Assembly (NCBI RefSeq): GCF_009857595.1 | Contig: NZ_WWCU01000021.1 | Coordinates: 1 to 64,000 of the forward strand | Source of the DNA: Pseudoduganella aquatica | GTDB lineage: Bacteria; Pseudomonadota; Gammaproteobacteria; Burkholderiales; Burkholderiaceae_D | Length of the DNA: 64,000 bases | Reading direction: 5' to 3' | Part shown: in pieces, positions 8,043-16,397 of the stretch | How the letters are laid out: every line of letters starts with the position of its first letter | Position numbering within the stretch: position 1 is the first letter of the stretch | Made by a program: the position numbers and the translations under genes | Notes under the pieces: generated by a model | Told to the model about the DNA's origin: nothing | Database searches by the model: none | Seen by the model: only the letters and a program-made list of their open reading frames with translations

Positions 8043-8906
8043 ATGCTGAAAATATCTTTAATTGGGCGCGGCTGGTTTCATGAAGCATGGCATCACAAGA
8101 CGTCAGTTATCGGCGGAATCTTGGCAATCATATCTCTATCGCTAGCGCATTACGCGGGTTTTCTAATGAAGGTGCCGCTACAGATCGTAGCAGTAGCCGG
8201 AATGCCACTAGTTAGAGGAGTAACTGCGACATTTTTGTTCTATGTCTTCTTTTGCGCGGTGTTTGCCCGAGTATTGGCATCGATTTTGCAGCTTGCGGTG
8301 CTTCCGTTCATAGCGGTGACCGATCGAATTGACCCCGCATTTCATCGAAAAATGGATTGGCCCCATCAACGTCGGTTTGTTCGATCTCATAGTCGCACCA
8401 TCAAGTGGGAAGGACTTATTTGGATAGGCATTCAATCACTGATGTTTCTCTTGATGATGCTGTCGATATACGTTGAGTTCGCGGGTACTTGGACGTCGGT
8501 CGCAGGATTGTTCGCATCTATAGTATTAGTTATATTGACTGGGCTACTAAGAGCCGGGTTCTTCCTGCAACCAAAACCGAAAACTTTCATCAATAAAATC
8601 AAAGCACGTCGGGTGCGAGCAGGACGCGCATCATCTGCTGCTTTCGTTACAGCCACAGCTGCGCTGATTATCATTGCGTTTTTCATGGGGGTCATGCGAG
8701 CACATCTCTTGCGGGATCAACAGGAACATCCTATTGTAACGAAGGAGTTTTCTGGCAAAGCAGCCGTAATCGCAAGCGCTGATGGAGCGCTGCTTTTGCT
8801 CCAAAAGCAAGGTGCCGAAATGCGGTACATCTACTCAACGGCTGAATTTACTGCATCAATAGAGACAAAGTCAGTATTCCCGCCACTCGGCATGAGGAAG
8901 GAATAG
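8043..8906 (+). CDS. Hypothetical multi-span membrane protein
   Basis: A 287-aa protein with about five hydrophobic segments: near residues 20-40, 50-85 (two), 125-165 (two) and 195-215. It ends with a short soluble tail that contains ADGALLLLQKQ. I do not recognise a family. The ATG at 8043 has AGGA eight bases upstream; an in-frame ATG at 7995 would add 16 residues but has poor spacing. Base composition is clearly AT-richer than the flanking 66 percent GC genes, pointing to acquired DNA. No operon partner is obvious; the next gene starts 133 bases on. Confidence 0.6.
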   Translation: MLKISLIGRGWFHEAWHHKTSVIGGILAIISLSLAHYAGFLMKVPLQIVAVAGMPLVRGVTATFLFYVFFCAVFARVLASILQLAVLPFIAVTDRIDPAFHRKMDWPHQRRFVRSHSRTIKWEGLIWIGIQSLMFLLMMLSIYVEFAGTWTSVAGLFASIVLVILTGLLRAGFFLQPKPKTFINKIKARRVRAGRASSAAFVTATAALIIIAFFMGVMRAHLLRDQQEHPIVTKEFSGKAAVIASADGALLLLQKQGAEMRYIYSTAEFTASIETKSVFPPLGMRKE

Positions 8907-9039
8907 TAGAGGTAACTAGCTATTTTGCAGAGGGAGTGGTGCTGATGAATTATAGATCGCGGTGAGTCGGTTTGGCCTGCGCTTTCAAGCTTTAGAGAAA
9001 GCACTCATAGTACACGTACAGGTCGCAGAAAGGATAATT

Positions 9040-10134
9040 ATGTCGGAGCCGTTCAAATTTGAAACGATCCATTCGTTGGATTCCAGAGGCAATGTAATGC
9101 TCGACGTATTTGCCGACAGCTTTAATTTGTCAGACGAAGGAATCTTCAAGGAAATTCAACGAGGCTATTCCGATCTAGTGGCTTGCCTTGCAGCGAAGGG
9201 GATACGATACCAAGAGTTGAAGTCAGCATTGATTCCGGACGCAAAGAAGCTGGAAAGGGCCTATATGTTCGACTGGAACGCTTGTTCATCATCGTGGTAT
9301 GGAAACGAGGTGCATAATCGCCTGCTGCCACTACTTCCACGGGACTCGTCTCGAAGTGTTCTAGTGGGCGATTGGCTAGGGAGATACAGCTTTGTAGAGA
9401 TCCTTCAAGATTCAAAAAACGATCCTGGGGAGCATGTTTTTGTCCACGCTGCGGTACCGGAGACTGTCTATTTCGTGTATTTAAATAATCTTTCAGAGTC
9501 CGCTGCTCAGAAGATCGACACTGAGCTTAGGAAATACCATGCGTATATCGGATTTCTTGATCTAACCTATATGAGTCTCGTGAAGGCGATGTTGGCTCAT
9601 ATGCTGATGAAGATTTATATCCAGCATAAGTCGATCATCATCCAACATCATGAGGATGACACCCTACCCGAAGAAGATGAGAATCTTCTCGGCTACAATT
9701 TTAAGAAGCACGGATACCAAGAGCGAAGCGTACCTCAGACTTTGTATCAATGGTTCCTCTCATATAAGATTGAATGTCCAGTAATCCCAATTCATAGTAG
9801 TGATAATTGGTTCTCTCTAAATGCACTGACGCCAAACCCGGTTGCTCTTCAAGACTTAGAGCTCATATTGGATCGCGCCAAACATCAATATCTACTGAAC
9901 GAAAAAGAAGGGTCAATGAAGCGAAGTGGCATGCTTCAGATGACAGCCGACGAAATCGCTGCTCAGATTAAAGCCAAGCTGGATAATAACTATCTCTACA
10001 ATCTAGCGTGGACGGATCAAGACTCCACCCTCAAGTTCAACATTATGCTAGAAAAACCTGGGGTAGCAAAATACTTGGTTGCACTCAAGTATGTCCCGCA
10101 TCACCGTGAACTGAGAGTGCTAACGATTTTTTGA
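9040..10134 (+). CDS. Hypothetical 364-aa protein
   Basis: A soluble 364-aa protein with no signal peptide or membrane segment. AAGGA lies six bases before ATG 9040; an upstream in-frame ATG at 8962 is less likely. The protein is rich in aromatic and charged residues, with motifs such as DWNACSSSWYGNEVHNRLLP and ILQDSKNDPGEHVFVH. I recognise no family or catalytic pattern. It lies in the AT-rich segment, in the same orientation as the membrane protein before it. Confidence 0.6.
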   Translation: MSEPFKFETIHSLDSRGNVMLDVFADSFNLSDEGIFKEIQRGYSDLVACLAAKGIRYQELKSALIPDAKKLERAYMFDWNACSSSWYGNEVHNRLLPLLPRDSSRSVLVGDWLGRYSFVEILQDSKNDPGEHVFVHAAVPETVYFVYLNNLSESAAQKIDTELRKYHAYIGFLDLTYMSLVKAMLAHMLMKIYIQHKSIIIQHHEDDTLPEEDENLLGYNFKKHGYQERSVPQTLYQWFLSYKIECPVIPIHSSDNWFSLNALTPNPVALQDLELILDRAKHQYLLNEKEGSMKRSGMLQMTADEIAAQIKAKLDNNYLYNLAWTDQDSTLKFNIMLEKPGVAKYLVALKYVPHHRELRVLTIF

Positions 10135-10476
10135 TTTCCATTATATACAACCCGCAAAAACCTTTTTAATCGATTCTCCTGCGATTCGCACCCGGTGACA
10201 ATATTGAGGTGAAAAGTCAAGAGCGCATCTGGTGTGTATCGGAGTTGCTTCCCGTCGCCCGCAGTGTAGGTAATCTATTCGGCTGTGCTTCGATCATTGC
10301 CACCGTTGGGTCGGCCACCATCAATTCAAAAAAATCACGCTCAAGCGATGACTCGTAGCGAGCTCCGCTACGAGCATAGAATCCCGTGACTGCTCGATTG
10401 TCTATGGGATGTTTCGAACGGGCATAGCAACGCTTGCCTGCATAGGCAGTCTAAAACGGCGTAGCTCAGAGAAGTA
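10135..10476. other. Non-coding gap with a hairpin
   Basis: No credible gene is visible on either strand. At 10352-10374 a perfect 9-base inverted repeat (CTCGTAGCG, loop AGCTC, CGCTACGAG) could form a stable hairpin between two convergent genes. No T-tract follows, so it is not a clear intrinsic terminator. Confidence 0.5.
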
Positions 10477-11313
10477 TTATGGTGTTGGAATGGCCAGAAG
10501 GTCGCCATTAGGGCACAGTAGTTTCCACCATCTTTTTATCTTTTCCTCTTGCACGGCAAAGCTTCCTTGAATAGATGCTACGGTTAAGTACTGAGCGTCC
10601 AGAACATCATGGCGCAATTTCTCCATCGCTGCTTCGCTTGAACGGATCACATCCGTGTCAGGGTATCTGGCAGCCAGGTCTAAAGCGAACAATCCCCTCA
10701 CTTGATACCATCGATAAGTAATCCAACGCTCGTCAATCATCTCGGCTGGAATTTTTACTTTACCGGGATTCAGTTTCTGATCGACTTTGAGCTGATCATA
10801 GTGCCTTAAAAAAACATCCCGATCATTTACAATCTTGCTCTCTAACTCATAGCGAACTTCCTCGCGTTGGATATTCTTCAATTGGTGGGCATACTCCGCC
10901 CTGAACAAATCTATGTCTTGGAGAAAAACCTCAGTGTCGAGAAAAACCTCCTCTCGCCTTTTCTCTAATGCCTGAGCCAAGTGTGGCGCCAGCACGTACT
11001 TGGGATCGGAAAAATCTTTTACATGACCGTAGGCTATGTTACGCAGACCCTCGGATGGTTTCGCACAGGCTTGATGGTATGTAAGCTCCTGATTAAGAAA
11101 CACTCCAACATGCGGCACAGGATAGAATGGCTTATCGACGGTTGGAAATTTTCTAAATTCCTTCGCTCTTTTTTCTGGGGTCGCTTTTGCTAACTCATAA
11201 GTAAATGCTTCAGGTAGAAGAAAATCATACTCTTCGAATAGCGAACGCAAGCCCGCAGTAGAGCTCGCCATCACATAACTTTTGTCTAAAACCACGAATT
11301 TCTTAACGTTCAT
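10477..11313 (-). CDS. PIN-like domain protein
   Basis: A 278-aa protein whose N-terminus reads FVVLDKSYVMASS then LLPEAFTYEL, placing acidic residues (D10, E35, E40) as PIN-like nucleases do. A late HDVLDAQYLT motif could give the remaining metal-binding Asp. The middle is a long, highly charged helical region unlike minimal VapC toxins. AGGTGAGG precedes the ATG. A DnaJ-type zinc-finger frame ends 25 bases upstream on the same strand, so the two could be co-transcribed. An RNase or defence-effector role is an inference from fold resemblance only. Confidence 0.55.
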   Translation of the reverse strand: MNVKKFVVLDKSYVMASSTAGLRSLFEEYDFLLPEAFTYELAKATPEKRAKEFRKFPTVDKPFYPVPHVGVFLNQELTYHQACAKPSEGLRNIAYGHVKDFSDPKYVLAPHLAQALEKRREEVFLDTEVFLQDIDLFRAEYAHQLKNIQREEVRYELESKIVNDRDVFLRHYDQLKVDQKLNPGKVKIPAEMIDERWITYRWYQVRGLFALDLAARYPDTDVIRSSEAAMEKLRHDVLDAQYLTVASIQGSFAVQEEKIKRWWKLLCPNGDLLAIPTP

Positions 11314-11338
11314 TTGTCGGCCTCACCTAATTGAATTC

Positions 11339-11599
11339 CTAGGCATCTCGAAGTCGTTCTGCCAGATGACCTGGAACTTCCCCGCTGCCTTCACATGGGC
11401 CACAATCAGCATCTCCGTTGTAGCCTCTTCCCTTGCAGACTGGGCATTGCACCAACTCATACATTCTCTTATCAAACTGAACCGCGTATGCACTACTGAC
11501 TTCTCGTTCTCCGCCGCAATAGGGGCACGGCTCTTCATTGTGCTCACCCGTACCTTCACAGAGGGGGCATTCGACTGGCTTAAACCGACTAACATCAAT
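11339..11599 (-). pseudogene. DnaJ-type zinc-finger protein lacking a start codon
   Basis: Reading the minus strand from about 11599 to the TAG at 11339-11341 gives four cysteine motifs in DnaJ order: CPLCEGTG, CPYCGGER, CPVCKGRG and CGPCEGSG. This is the zinc-binding module of DnaJ, here without J-domain or substrate domain. The frame opens after a stop near 11618 and has no ATG, GTG or TTG before the first Cys; only an ATT at 11599 is available. A well-placed ATG (11595, after AAAGGATTG) is one frame off. Either the 5' end was lost, a base was dropped, or a rare start is used. It precedes the PIN-like gene and may have been its partner. Confidence 0.6.
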
Positions 11600-12391
11600 C
11601 CTTTCAGCCGAGCGTCGTTACATATACGTCCTTAGCAACCCAATCCTACCAAAGAATATTTTGAAGATTGGACTTACACGTCACAGCGCAATGAAGCGGG
11701 CTGCCGAGTTGAGTCGTTCGTCTTCTATTCCATTGAATCTCGTTTTGCGGTATGAGCAAGAAGTAAATGACGTTGCTGCTGCCGAGCGCCGTGTACATCT
11801 GATGCTTGATCATACACGCGTAATGAAAGAAAGGAATTTTTTAGAATTTCACTTGCTCAAGCGGTTGCCATGTGTACTGAAATCGCAGCATTTGAGGAGG
11901 AAGACTCTGCAATCTGCAATACAATTAATTTAACCTATAACCTTTTAGGTGCGCGCTATCAGCCCGATGTGCCGTTTCGTTGCCACAAGTTAATTTATAG
12001 CCTAATGGAAGCTACAGTTAATAACACGTTGATGGACCGTTTGTTCCAAACACGGCGCGGACTTGTTGACGGATTTCTCAGTTCTCGGGAAGTCGCCCAA
12101 GCAGCATCTATTAGCACGAGGGCTGCTGCTGATACTATGCGTGTGCTAGCTCAGCTTGGGGTTGGGATTTCTTGTAGTCTACGCATCAGCTACCCGCTAG
12201 CACGCAAAATTCGCACCTTCTTGGCTTGGGCCACGGGTACCGACGCACCAAAAGAAAAGATGGTGGTTTTCTTGCCGCTCAATCTGATGGTTGACTTGTT
12301 GGTGGGCGGTTTCTTGCAGACTTTCTATGACGCATCCCAAGTGTGCACGCTGTATCAACAGCCCCTTATCCCTTGCACATTCAAGTGCTGA
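11538..12391 (+). pseudogene. T5orf172 (GIY-YIG superfamily) gene broken by a frameshift
   Basis: The first frame gives YIYVLSNPILPKNILKIGLT, a run RAAELSRSS and AAAERRVHLMLDHTRV, the pattern of T5orf172/Mug113 domains in the GIY-YIG nuclease superfamily. After MKERN the expected continuation EFFRISLAQAVAMCTEIAAF is in another frame, which runs on to 12391 and includes a helix-turn-helix-like REVAQAASISTRAAADTM. The shift falls on the six-T run 11837-11842; one extra T would restore a single protein. The domain proper starts near 11626. The only upstream ATG (11538) lies inside the opposite-strand zinc-finger frame, so the natural start also seems lost. A sequencing error in the T-run is possible. 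Confidence 0.65.
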
Positions 12392-12654
12392 ATAAAGCTG
12401 CATAGCGAAAACGCATCAAGGGCAGGCTCGCCCTCTTGTGAAAAGCTGGCCGGGTTGCCGATTACACCCGCTGGGTGAAATTTGGCTGCGTCGATAAATG
12501 GCGCCGCACGTGCAGTGCCATGCAGCCGCCCCCAACCGCGCCGGTCAAACCGTTACAGTCTGCATGTCCCCTCGCCATATTTTTCAACCAGTATTCGCAA
12601 GCTTACATCCGCCTCACCAAGCTAGGGGGGCACGAGCTACATCATGGCGCAAGT
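12392..12654. other. Non-coding stretch after the accessory segment
   Basis: No supported gene. A short hairpin (AGGGC, loop AGGCTC, GCCCT) near 12419-12434 follows the broken GIY-YIG gene. Base composition returns to GC-rich here. The candidate small RNA and a REP-like repeat follow before the next gene at 12907. Confidence 0.4.
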
Positions 12655-12720
12655 AAAAAAAAGCCCGCTACGGGAGCGGGCTAAATCTAATCTCTTGGAG
12701 GAGAATAGAGGAGACAGGTG
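12655..12720 (-). ncRNA. Candidate small RNA, copy B
   Basis: On the minus strand the sequence reads CACCTGTCTCCTCTATTCTC, a 17-base variable stretch, then an 8-base-pair GC stem (12662-12669 with 12675-12682) followed by eight T. That is a complete intrinsic terminator, giving an RNA of about 66 nt. The same architecture, equal in length and nearly identical in the 5' part, recurs at 56279-56344. Upstream are GTGGAC (12746-12751) and GATGAT (12722-12727), 18 bases apart. The CUCCUCU run could pair with Shine-Dalgarno sequences. No minus-strand gene lies directly downstream, so it is not simply a leader. Confidence 0.5.
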
Positions 12721-12824
12721 CATCATCTCGCATTGCAGCATATGCGTCCACTTTATCTTTGTGATGAGAGAGATGCGTGTCGTGAATATCCGTGGGCGCC
12801 AATGGGTGCTGTTCGACGGATCAT

Positions 12825-12863
12825 GGCGGGTTACGTCGGCTGGCGCCGCCTAACCCGCCCTAC
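12825..12863. repeat. REP-like palindrome
   Basis: Begins GGCGGGTTACG and ends CCTAACCCGCCCTAC, inverse in orientation to the copy at 145. Its central part (CGGCTGGCGCCGCC) is shared with the degenerate copy at 25922. Confidence 0.7.
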
Positions 12864-12906
12864 GCACGTATGCCCGATATGCACTATGTGCCCAATGTGG
12901 CCATTC

Positions 12907-13479
12907 TTAATTTTCAAATATGCAGCCGACGTAGGCTTTTGTGATCAGTTGCATGCGGTCGGTGTCGCCGATCTGGCCGGGGTAGCGTTGGGCTGTGGCG
13001 GTGGCGCAAAGGTCTTCGCGCTCGTGCAGGCGGGCGATGCAGGCGCTTTCGCTCAGGTTGTATTTGTTGCGGGCGCAGGCTTTTTCCAGACGGCCGGACA
13101 GGCTTTTCAGCATGCCGGTGTCTGCGCCGGATACCTGCAGGGCGGTGTTGGCGATGGCTACGCCGGCGCCGCCACCCGTGCTGGATTCTGATTCTCTTTC
13201 TTCCGCCACGACCGCCTCCGCGTCGGGAACCGCCTTGGACCTGCGCTCAATGGCGGCGTTCAATCCCCAGCCCAATGCAACCAGCAGGATGGCTTTGAAC
13301 AGCCAGCCCAGATTCCAGCCCTGGTCGGCGTGGACATAGGTTTCACGTGCGGGCCGGACCGGCTCGGCGCCGGGCTTCTGGAATTTGGCGTAGCAGATGC
13401 CGCAGGCAGGGCATTGCCAGTCTGGATTGGTGGCGTCGGGTGGCCGCACATGGCTGCATTTCGGGCAGATCACTGTCAT
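12907..13479 (-). CDS. Zinc-ribbon membrane protein, hypothetical
   Basis: A 190-aa protein starting with a two-knuckle zinc ribbon (CPKCSHVRPP and CPACGICYAKF), then a single membrane segment near residues 55-75 (WLFKAILLVALGWGL), a Glu/Ser-rich linker, and a C-terminal domain with three spaced Cys (KACARNKYN, SACIARLHER, YVGCIFEN). The ribbon would be cytoplasmic and the Cys-containing tail probably periplasmic. I do not recognise a named family; it stands alone. Confidence 0.7.
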   Translation of the reverse strand: MTVICPKCSHVRPPDATNPDWQCPACGICYAKFQKPGAEPVRPARETYVHADQGWNLGWLFKAILLVALGWGLNAAIERRSKAVPDAEAVVAEERESESSTGGGAGVAIANTALQVSGADTGMLKSLSGRLEKACARNKYNLSESACIARLHEREDLCATATAQRYPGQIGDTDRMQLITKAYVGCIFEN

Positions 13480-13574
13480 GGGGATAAAGATGGCTGCTAG
13501 GACAGGGCGAGTATAGCGGGCGCTACGGCGGGAAAAATGCGCGGATTGTCACATGCAGCTATCTGAAAAGACAA

Positions 13575-13604
13575 AAAGCCTCCGGGGCTGGCCCCGGAGG
13601 CTTT
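13575..13604 (-). terminator. Intrinsic terminator of the alpha/beta-hydrolase gene
   Basis: A perfect 13-base-pair stem (AAAGCCTCCGGGG with its complement) and 4-base loop lie 22 bases past the stop at 13627. On the minus strand the stem is followed by a T-rich tail. It may also work in the other direction. Confidence 0.8.
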
Positions 13605-13626
13605 CTGGCCCGGCTTTATGCCGGCA

Positions 13627-14619
13627 TCAGGACTTGGCGAAGGCCAGCAGGTCGGCGTTGACCTTGTCCTTGTGGGTGTCGGTCAGGCCGTGCGGTGCGC
13701 CGGGGTAGACGATGAGCTTGGCGCCTTTGACCAGCGCGGCCGAGGCGCGGCCCGCTGCGTCGATCGGCACGATCTGGTCGTCGTCGCCGTGGATCACCAG
13801 GGTCGGCTTGTCGAACTTTTTCAGGTCGGCGCGGAAGTCGGTTTCCGAGAAGGCCTTGATCGAGTCGTAGGTGTTTTTATGGCCGCCCATCATGCCTTGC
13901 ATCCACCAGGCGTTGATCATGCCTTGCGAGACCTTTGCCCCTGGGCGGTTGAAGCCGTAGAAGGGGCCGCTGGCGATGTCCAGGTAGAGCTGGGAGCGGT
14001 CTTTCACCGAGCCGGCGCGGATGCCGTCGAACACTTCGATCGGCAGGCCGCCCGGATTGTCGGCCGTTTTCAGCATCAGCGGCGGCACCGCCGACACCAG
14101 GGCCAGCTTGGCCACGCGCTTGGTGCCGTGGCGGCCCACGTAGCGCGCCACTTCGCCGCCGCCGGTGGAGAAGCCGACCAGGATGGCGTTCTTCAGGTCC
14201 AGCGCTTCGATCACGGCGGCCAGGTCGTCGGCGTAGTGGTCCATGTCGTTGCCGTCCCATGGCTGGCTGGAGCGGCCGTGGCCGCGGCGGTCGTGCGCGA
14301 TGACGCGGAAGCCGTTGTTCGCCAGGTGGAACATCTGCGCTTCCCAGCTGTCCGAATTCAGCGGCCAGCCGTGGCTGAACACGACCGGCTGGCCCGAGCC
14401 CCAGTCCTTGTAGTAGATGTCCACGCCGTCCTTGGTGGTGATGGTGCTGGCGGTCTTGCGGACCGGCTTGCCGGCCGGCGCGGCTTGCGCTTCGCTGGTG
14501 GCGGCCAGCGGCAGCATGGCGGCTGCGGCGATGGCGGCCAGGCTGGCGCCGCCGGTCAGGGCGCCACGGCGGGCGGTGTTGATCTCATTCACAGCTTGAT
14601 CCTGGGGCTTGGTGGACAT
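13627..14619 (-). CDS. Exported alpha/beta hydrolase, chloroperoxidase-like
   Basis: A 330-aa alpha/beta hydrolase close to the cofactor-free haloperoxidase/perhydrolase group. The N-terminus has a twin-Arg-like segment (NTARRGALTGG) followed by a hydrophobic stretch ending TSEAQA, suggesting export. Core motifs are SHGWPLNSDSW (oxyanion hole), GFSTGGGE with the nucleophile Ser, IHGDDDQIVP with the Asp and PHGLTD with the His, so the triad is complete. It follows the dienelactone-hydrolase-like gene by 50 bases on the same strand and ends at a strong terminator, so the two may form one unit. The natural substrate is unknown. Confidence 0.87.
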   Translation of the reverse strand: MSTKPQDQAVNEINTARRGALTGGASLAAIAAAAMLPLAATSEAQAAPAGKPVRKTASTITTKDGVDIYYKDWGSGQPVVFSHGWPLNSDSWEAQMFHLANNGFRVIAHDRRGHGRSSQPWDGNDMDHYADDLAAVIEALDLKNAILVGFSTGGGEVARYVGRHGTKRVAKLALVSAVPPLMLKTADNPGGLPIEVFDGIRAGSVKDRSQLYLDIASGPFYGFNRPGAKVSQGMINAWWMQGMMGGHKNTYDSIKAFSETDFRADLKKFDKPTLVIHGDDDQIVPIDAAGRASAALVKGAKLIVYPGAPHGLTDTHKDKVNADLLAFAKS

Positions 14620-14669
14620 GATGGGTTCTTCCTTTTAGTGTATGTTGGGTTAAAAAACGCTGTGCTACA

Positions 14670-15368
14670 TTAGGCAAGATGCTGTTTGAAGAAAGCGGCG
14701 GTGCGCCCGTTCGCCAGTTCGGCTGCCGCGGCGTCGTAGTGGTTGCCGCCGGGACGCGCAAAAGCGTGGTTGCAGCCGGGGTAGGTATGCAGTTCGATCT
14801 GCTTGTTCTGGCCCAGCGCGGCATTGATGGCGGCCTGCGCTTCCTTGCCGATGTATTCGTCTTCGCCGGCCAGGTGGTAGAGCAGCGGGTCCTGCACCTT
14901 GCCCGCTTCGGACACGAACTTCTCGGTGCCGCCGCCGTAGTAGGCCACGAAGGCGTCGGCGCGGCCGCGCGCCGCGCTCAGGTAGGTGAGCAGGCCGCCC
15001 AGGCAGTAGCCGGTGACGGCCACCTTGCCGCTGGCGCCTTGCATGGTGCGGGCCGCCGCCACAGTGGCGGCGATGTCGCGCACGCCCTTGTCGAAGTCGT
15101 AGGCGCTGTACAGGGCGAAGCCTTTGGCCCAGTCGCCTTCGCTCGCTTCGGACATGTCCAGGCCCGCCTCGGCGCGCCAGAACAGGTCGGGGGCGACGGC
15201 GATATAGCCTTGCGCCGCGTAGTTGTCCGCAATGCTGCGGATGCCGGCGTTGACGCCGAAGATCTCCTGCAGCACCACGATCACCGGGGCTGGCGCGGCG
15301 CCGCTGGGGCGGGCTACGTAGCAGTTGAAGCTGCCGTCTTCGGCCTGGATGGAAATGCCTGGTTTCAT
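14670..15368 (-). CDS. Dienelactone hydrolase family protein
   Basis: A 232-aa cytoplasmic alpha/beta hydrolase of the DLH family. The ATG at 15368 is supported by GGAGA nearby; a longer upstream frame only shadows the LysR gene. Motifs are VIVVLQEIFGVN near the N-terminus, the nucleophile elbow GYCLGG (Cys as in dienelactone hydrolase), and YPGCNHAFARPG with the His. Such enzymes open lactones in chlorocatechol breakdown, but many homologues have other roles. It is divergent from a LysR-type regulator 135 bases away, a usual arrangement for direct control. Confidence 0.9.
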   Translation of the reverse strand: MKPGISIQAEDGSFNCYVARPSGAAPAPVIVVLQEIFGVNAGIRSIADNYAAQGYIAVAPDLFWRAEAGLDMSEASEGDWAKGFALYSAYDFDKGVRDIAATVAAARTMQGASGKVAVTGYCLGGLLTYLSAARGRADAFVAYYGGGTEKFVSEAGKVQDPLLYHLAGEDEYIGKEAQAAINAALGQNKQIELHTYPGCNHAFARPGGNHYDAAAAELANGRTAAFFKQHLA

Positions 15369-15503
15369 CTGTTTTCTCCGTTGGGTAGTGCGATGCGATG
15401 GATGCATCTTAGGTCGGAAAACGCCGGGTGGGAACGCACAAAGCTGCAATGCCGCTTTGTAAAAATGCAGGTCTTTCGATAGGGATAGGGAAACAAGCGA
15501 CGA

Positions 15504-16385
15504 ATGGCTAACGATTTTGACTGGAACGATATTCCGCTGATTTTGTCGCTGGCGCGCACCGGCAGCATGAGCGCCAGCGGCCGCGCGCTGGGGGTGGACG
15601 CGTCCACCATCAGCCGCCGCATTGCAGCGGCCGAGAAGTCGCTGCAGCTGCGCCTGTTCATCCGCGATAACACGCGCTACCAGTTGACCGAGGCGGGCCG
15701 CGTGTTCGTGGAATATGGCGAGGCGGTGTACGGCAATGTGCAGAGCATGCTGCTGGCGTCGTCGCGCGAGGCCGAGGCCATTACCGGCGCGGTGCGCATC
15801 ACGGCCATCGATTTCCTGTTCGACTACTGGCTGCTGCCGCGGCTGCCGGAACTGGCCGCGCAGTATCCGCAGTTGTACGTGCATCTGCTGGGCGACAACG
15901 ACAACCTGTCCTTCACGCGCCGCGAGGCGGACTTTGCGCTGCGCCTGGCGCAGCCGGGCGAGGACGCGGCGCTGGTGATGCGCAAGCTGGGCGATATAGG
16001 CTGGACCGTCTACGGCAGCGCGGACGCCGAGCCGGTGCCGCGCGAACAGTGGGGCGAGCAACCCTGGATCATGTACGGCGACGAGTTGTCGCATGTGCCG
16101 GAGATGGCCTGGATACGCAGCCTGGGGCCGGACGTGCGCGGTTCGGTGCGGGTGAACAGCCTGACCACCATGCTGCGCGCCTGCGAGTCGGGACTGGGGC
16201 TGGCGCTGCTGCCCTGCCTGATCGGCCACCCGCCCGGCCTGCGGCGGCTGGGTGGCCAGGCCGAGCTGCAGCGCGAACTATGGCTGCTGAGCCACCGCGA
16301 CGCCGGTTCCATCGCGCGCTTCAAGGTGGTGTCGGCCTGGCTGGCCAAGCTGTATGCGGACAGCCGGGACGCGATGTGCGGCTAG
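15504..16385 (+). CDS. LysR-family transcriptional regulator
   Basis: A 293-aa LysR-type regulator. An N-terminal winged helix (residues about 5-65: SLARTGSMSASGRALGVDAS then STISRRIAAAEKSL) precedes the two-lobed effector domain. The divergent neighbours are the dienelactone-hydrolase-like gene and the chloroperoxidase-like gene, the probable targets. No clear T-N11-A site could be chosen in the 135-base intergenic region. Confidence 0.9.
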   Translation: MANDFDWNDIPLILSLARTGSMSASGRALGVDASTISRRIAAAEKSLQLRLFIRDNTRYQLTEAGRVFVEYGEAVYGNVQSMLLASSREAEAITGAVRITAIDFLFDYWLLPRLPELAAQYPQLYVHLLGDNDNLSFTRREADFALRLAQPGEDAALVMRKLGDIGWTVYGSADAEPVPREQWGEQPWIMYGDELSHVPEMAWIRSLGPDVRGSVRVNSLTTMLRACESGLGLALLPCLIGHPPGLRRLGGQAELQRELWLLSHRDAGSIARFKVVSAWLAKLYADSRDAMCG

Positions 16386-16397
16386 GCTGCGGACCAA

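Noticed and set aside
11323..11598. Minus-strand 91-aa frame starting TTG-ATG
   Set aside because: It is one frame off the cysteine-rich frame; its own product shows no pattern, whereas the other frame gives four DnaJ-type CxxC motifs.
11837..11842. Programmed frameshift as sure explanation for the split GIY-YIG gene
   Set aside because: There is a T-run but no stimulatory stem or known precedent in this family; a deletion or sequencing error is at least as likely.
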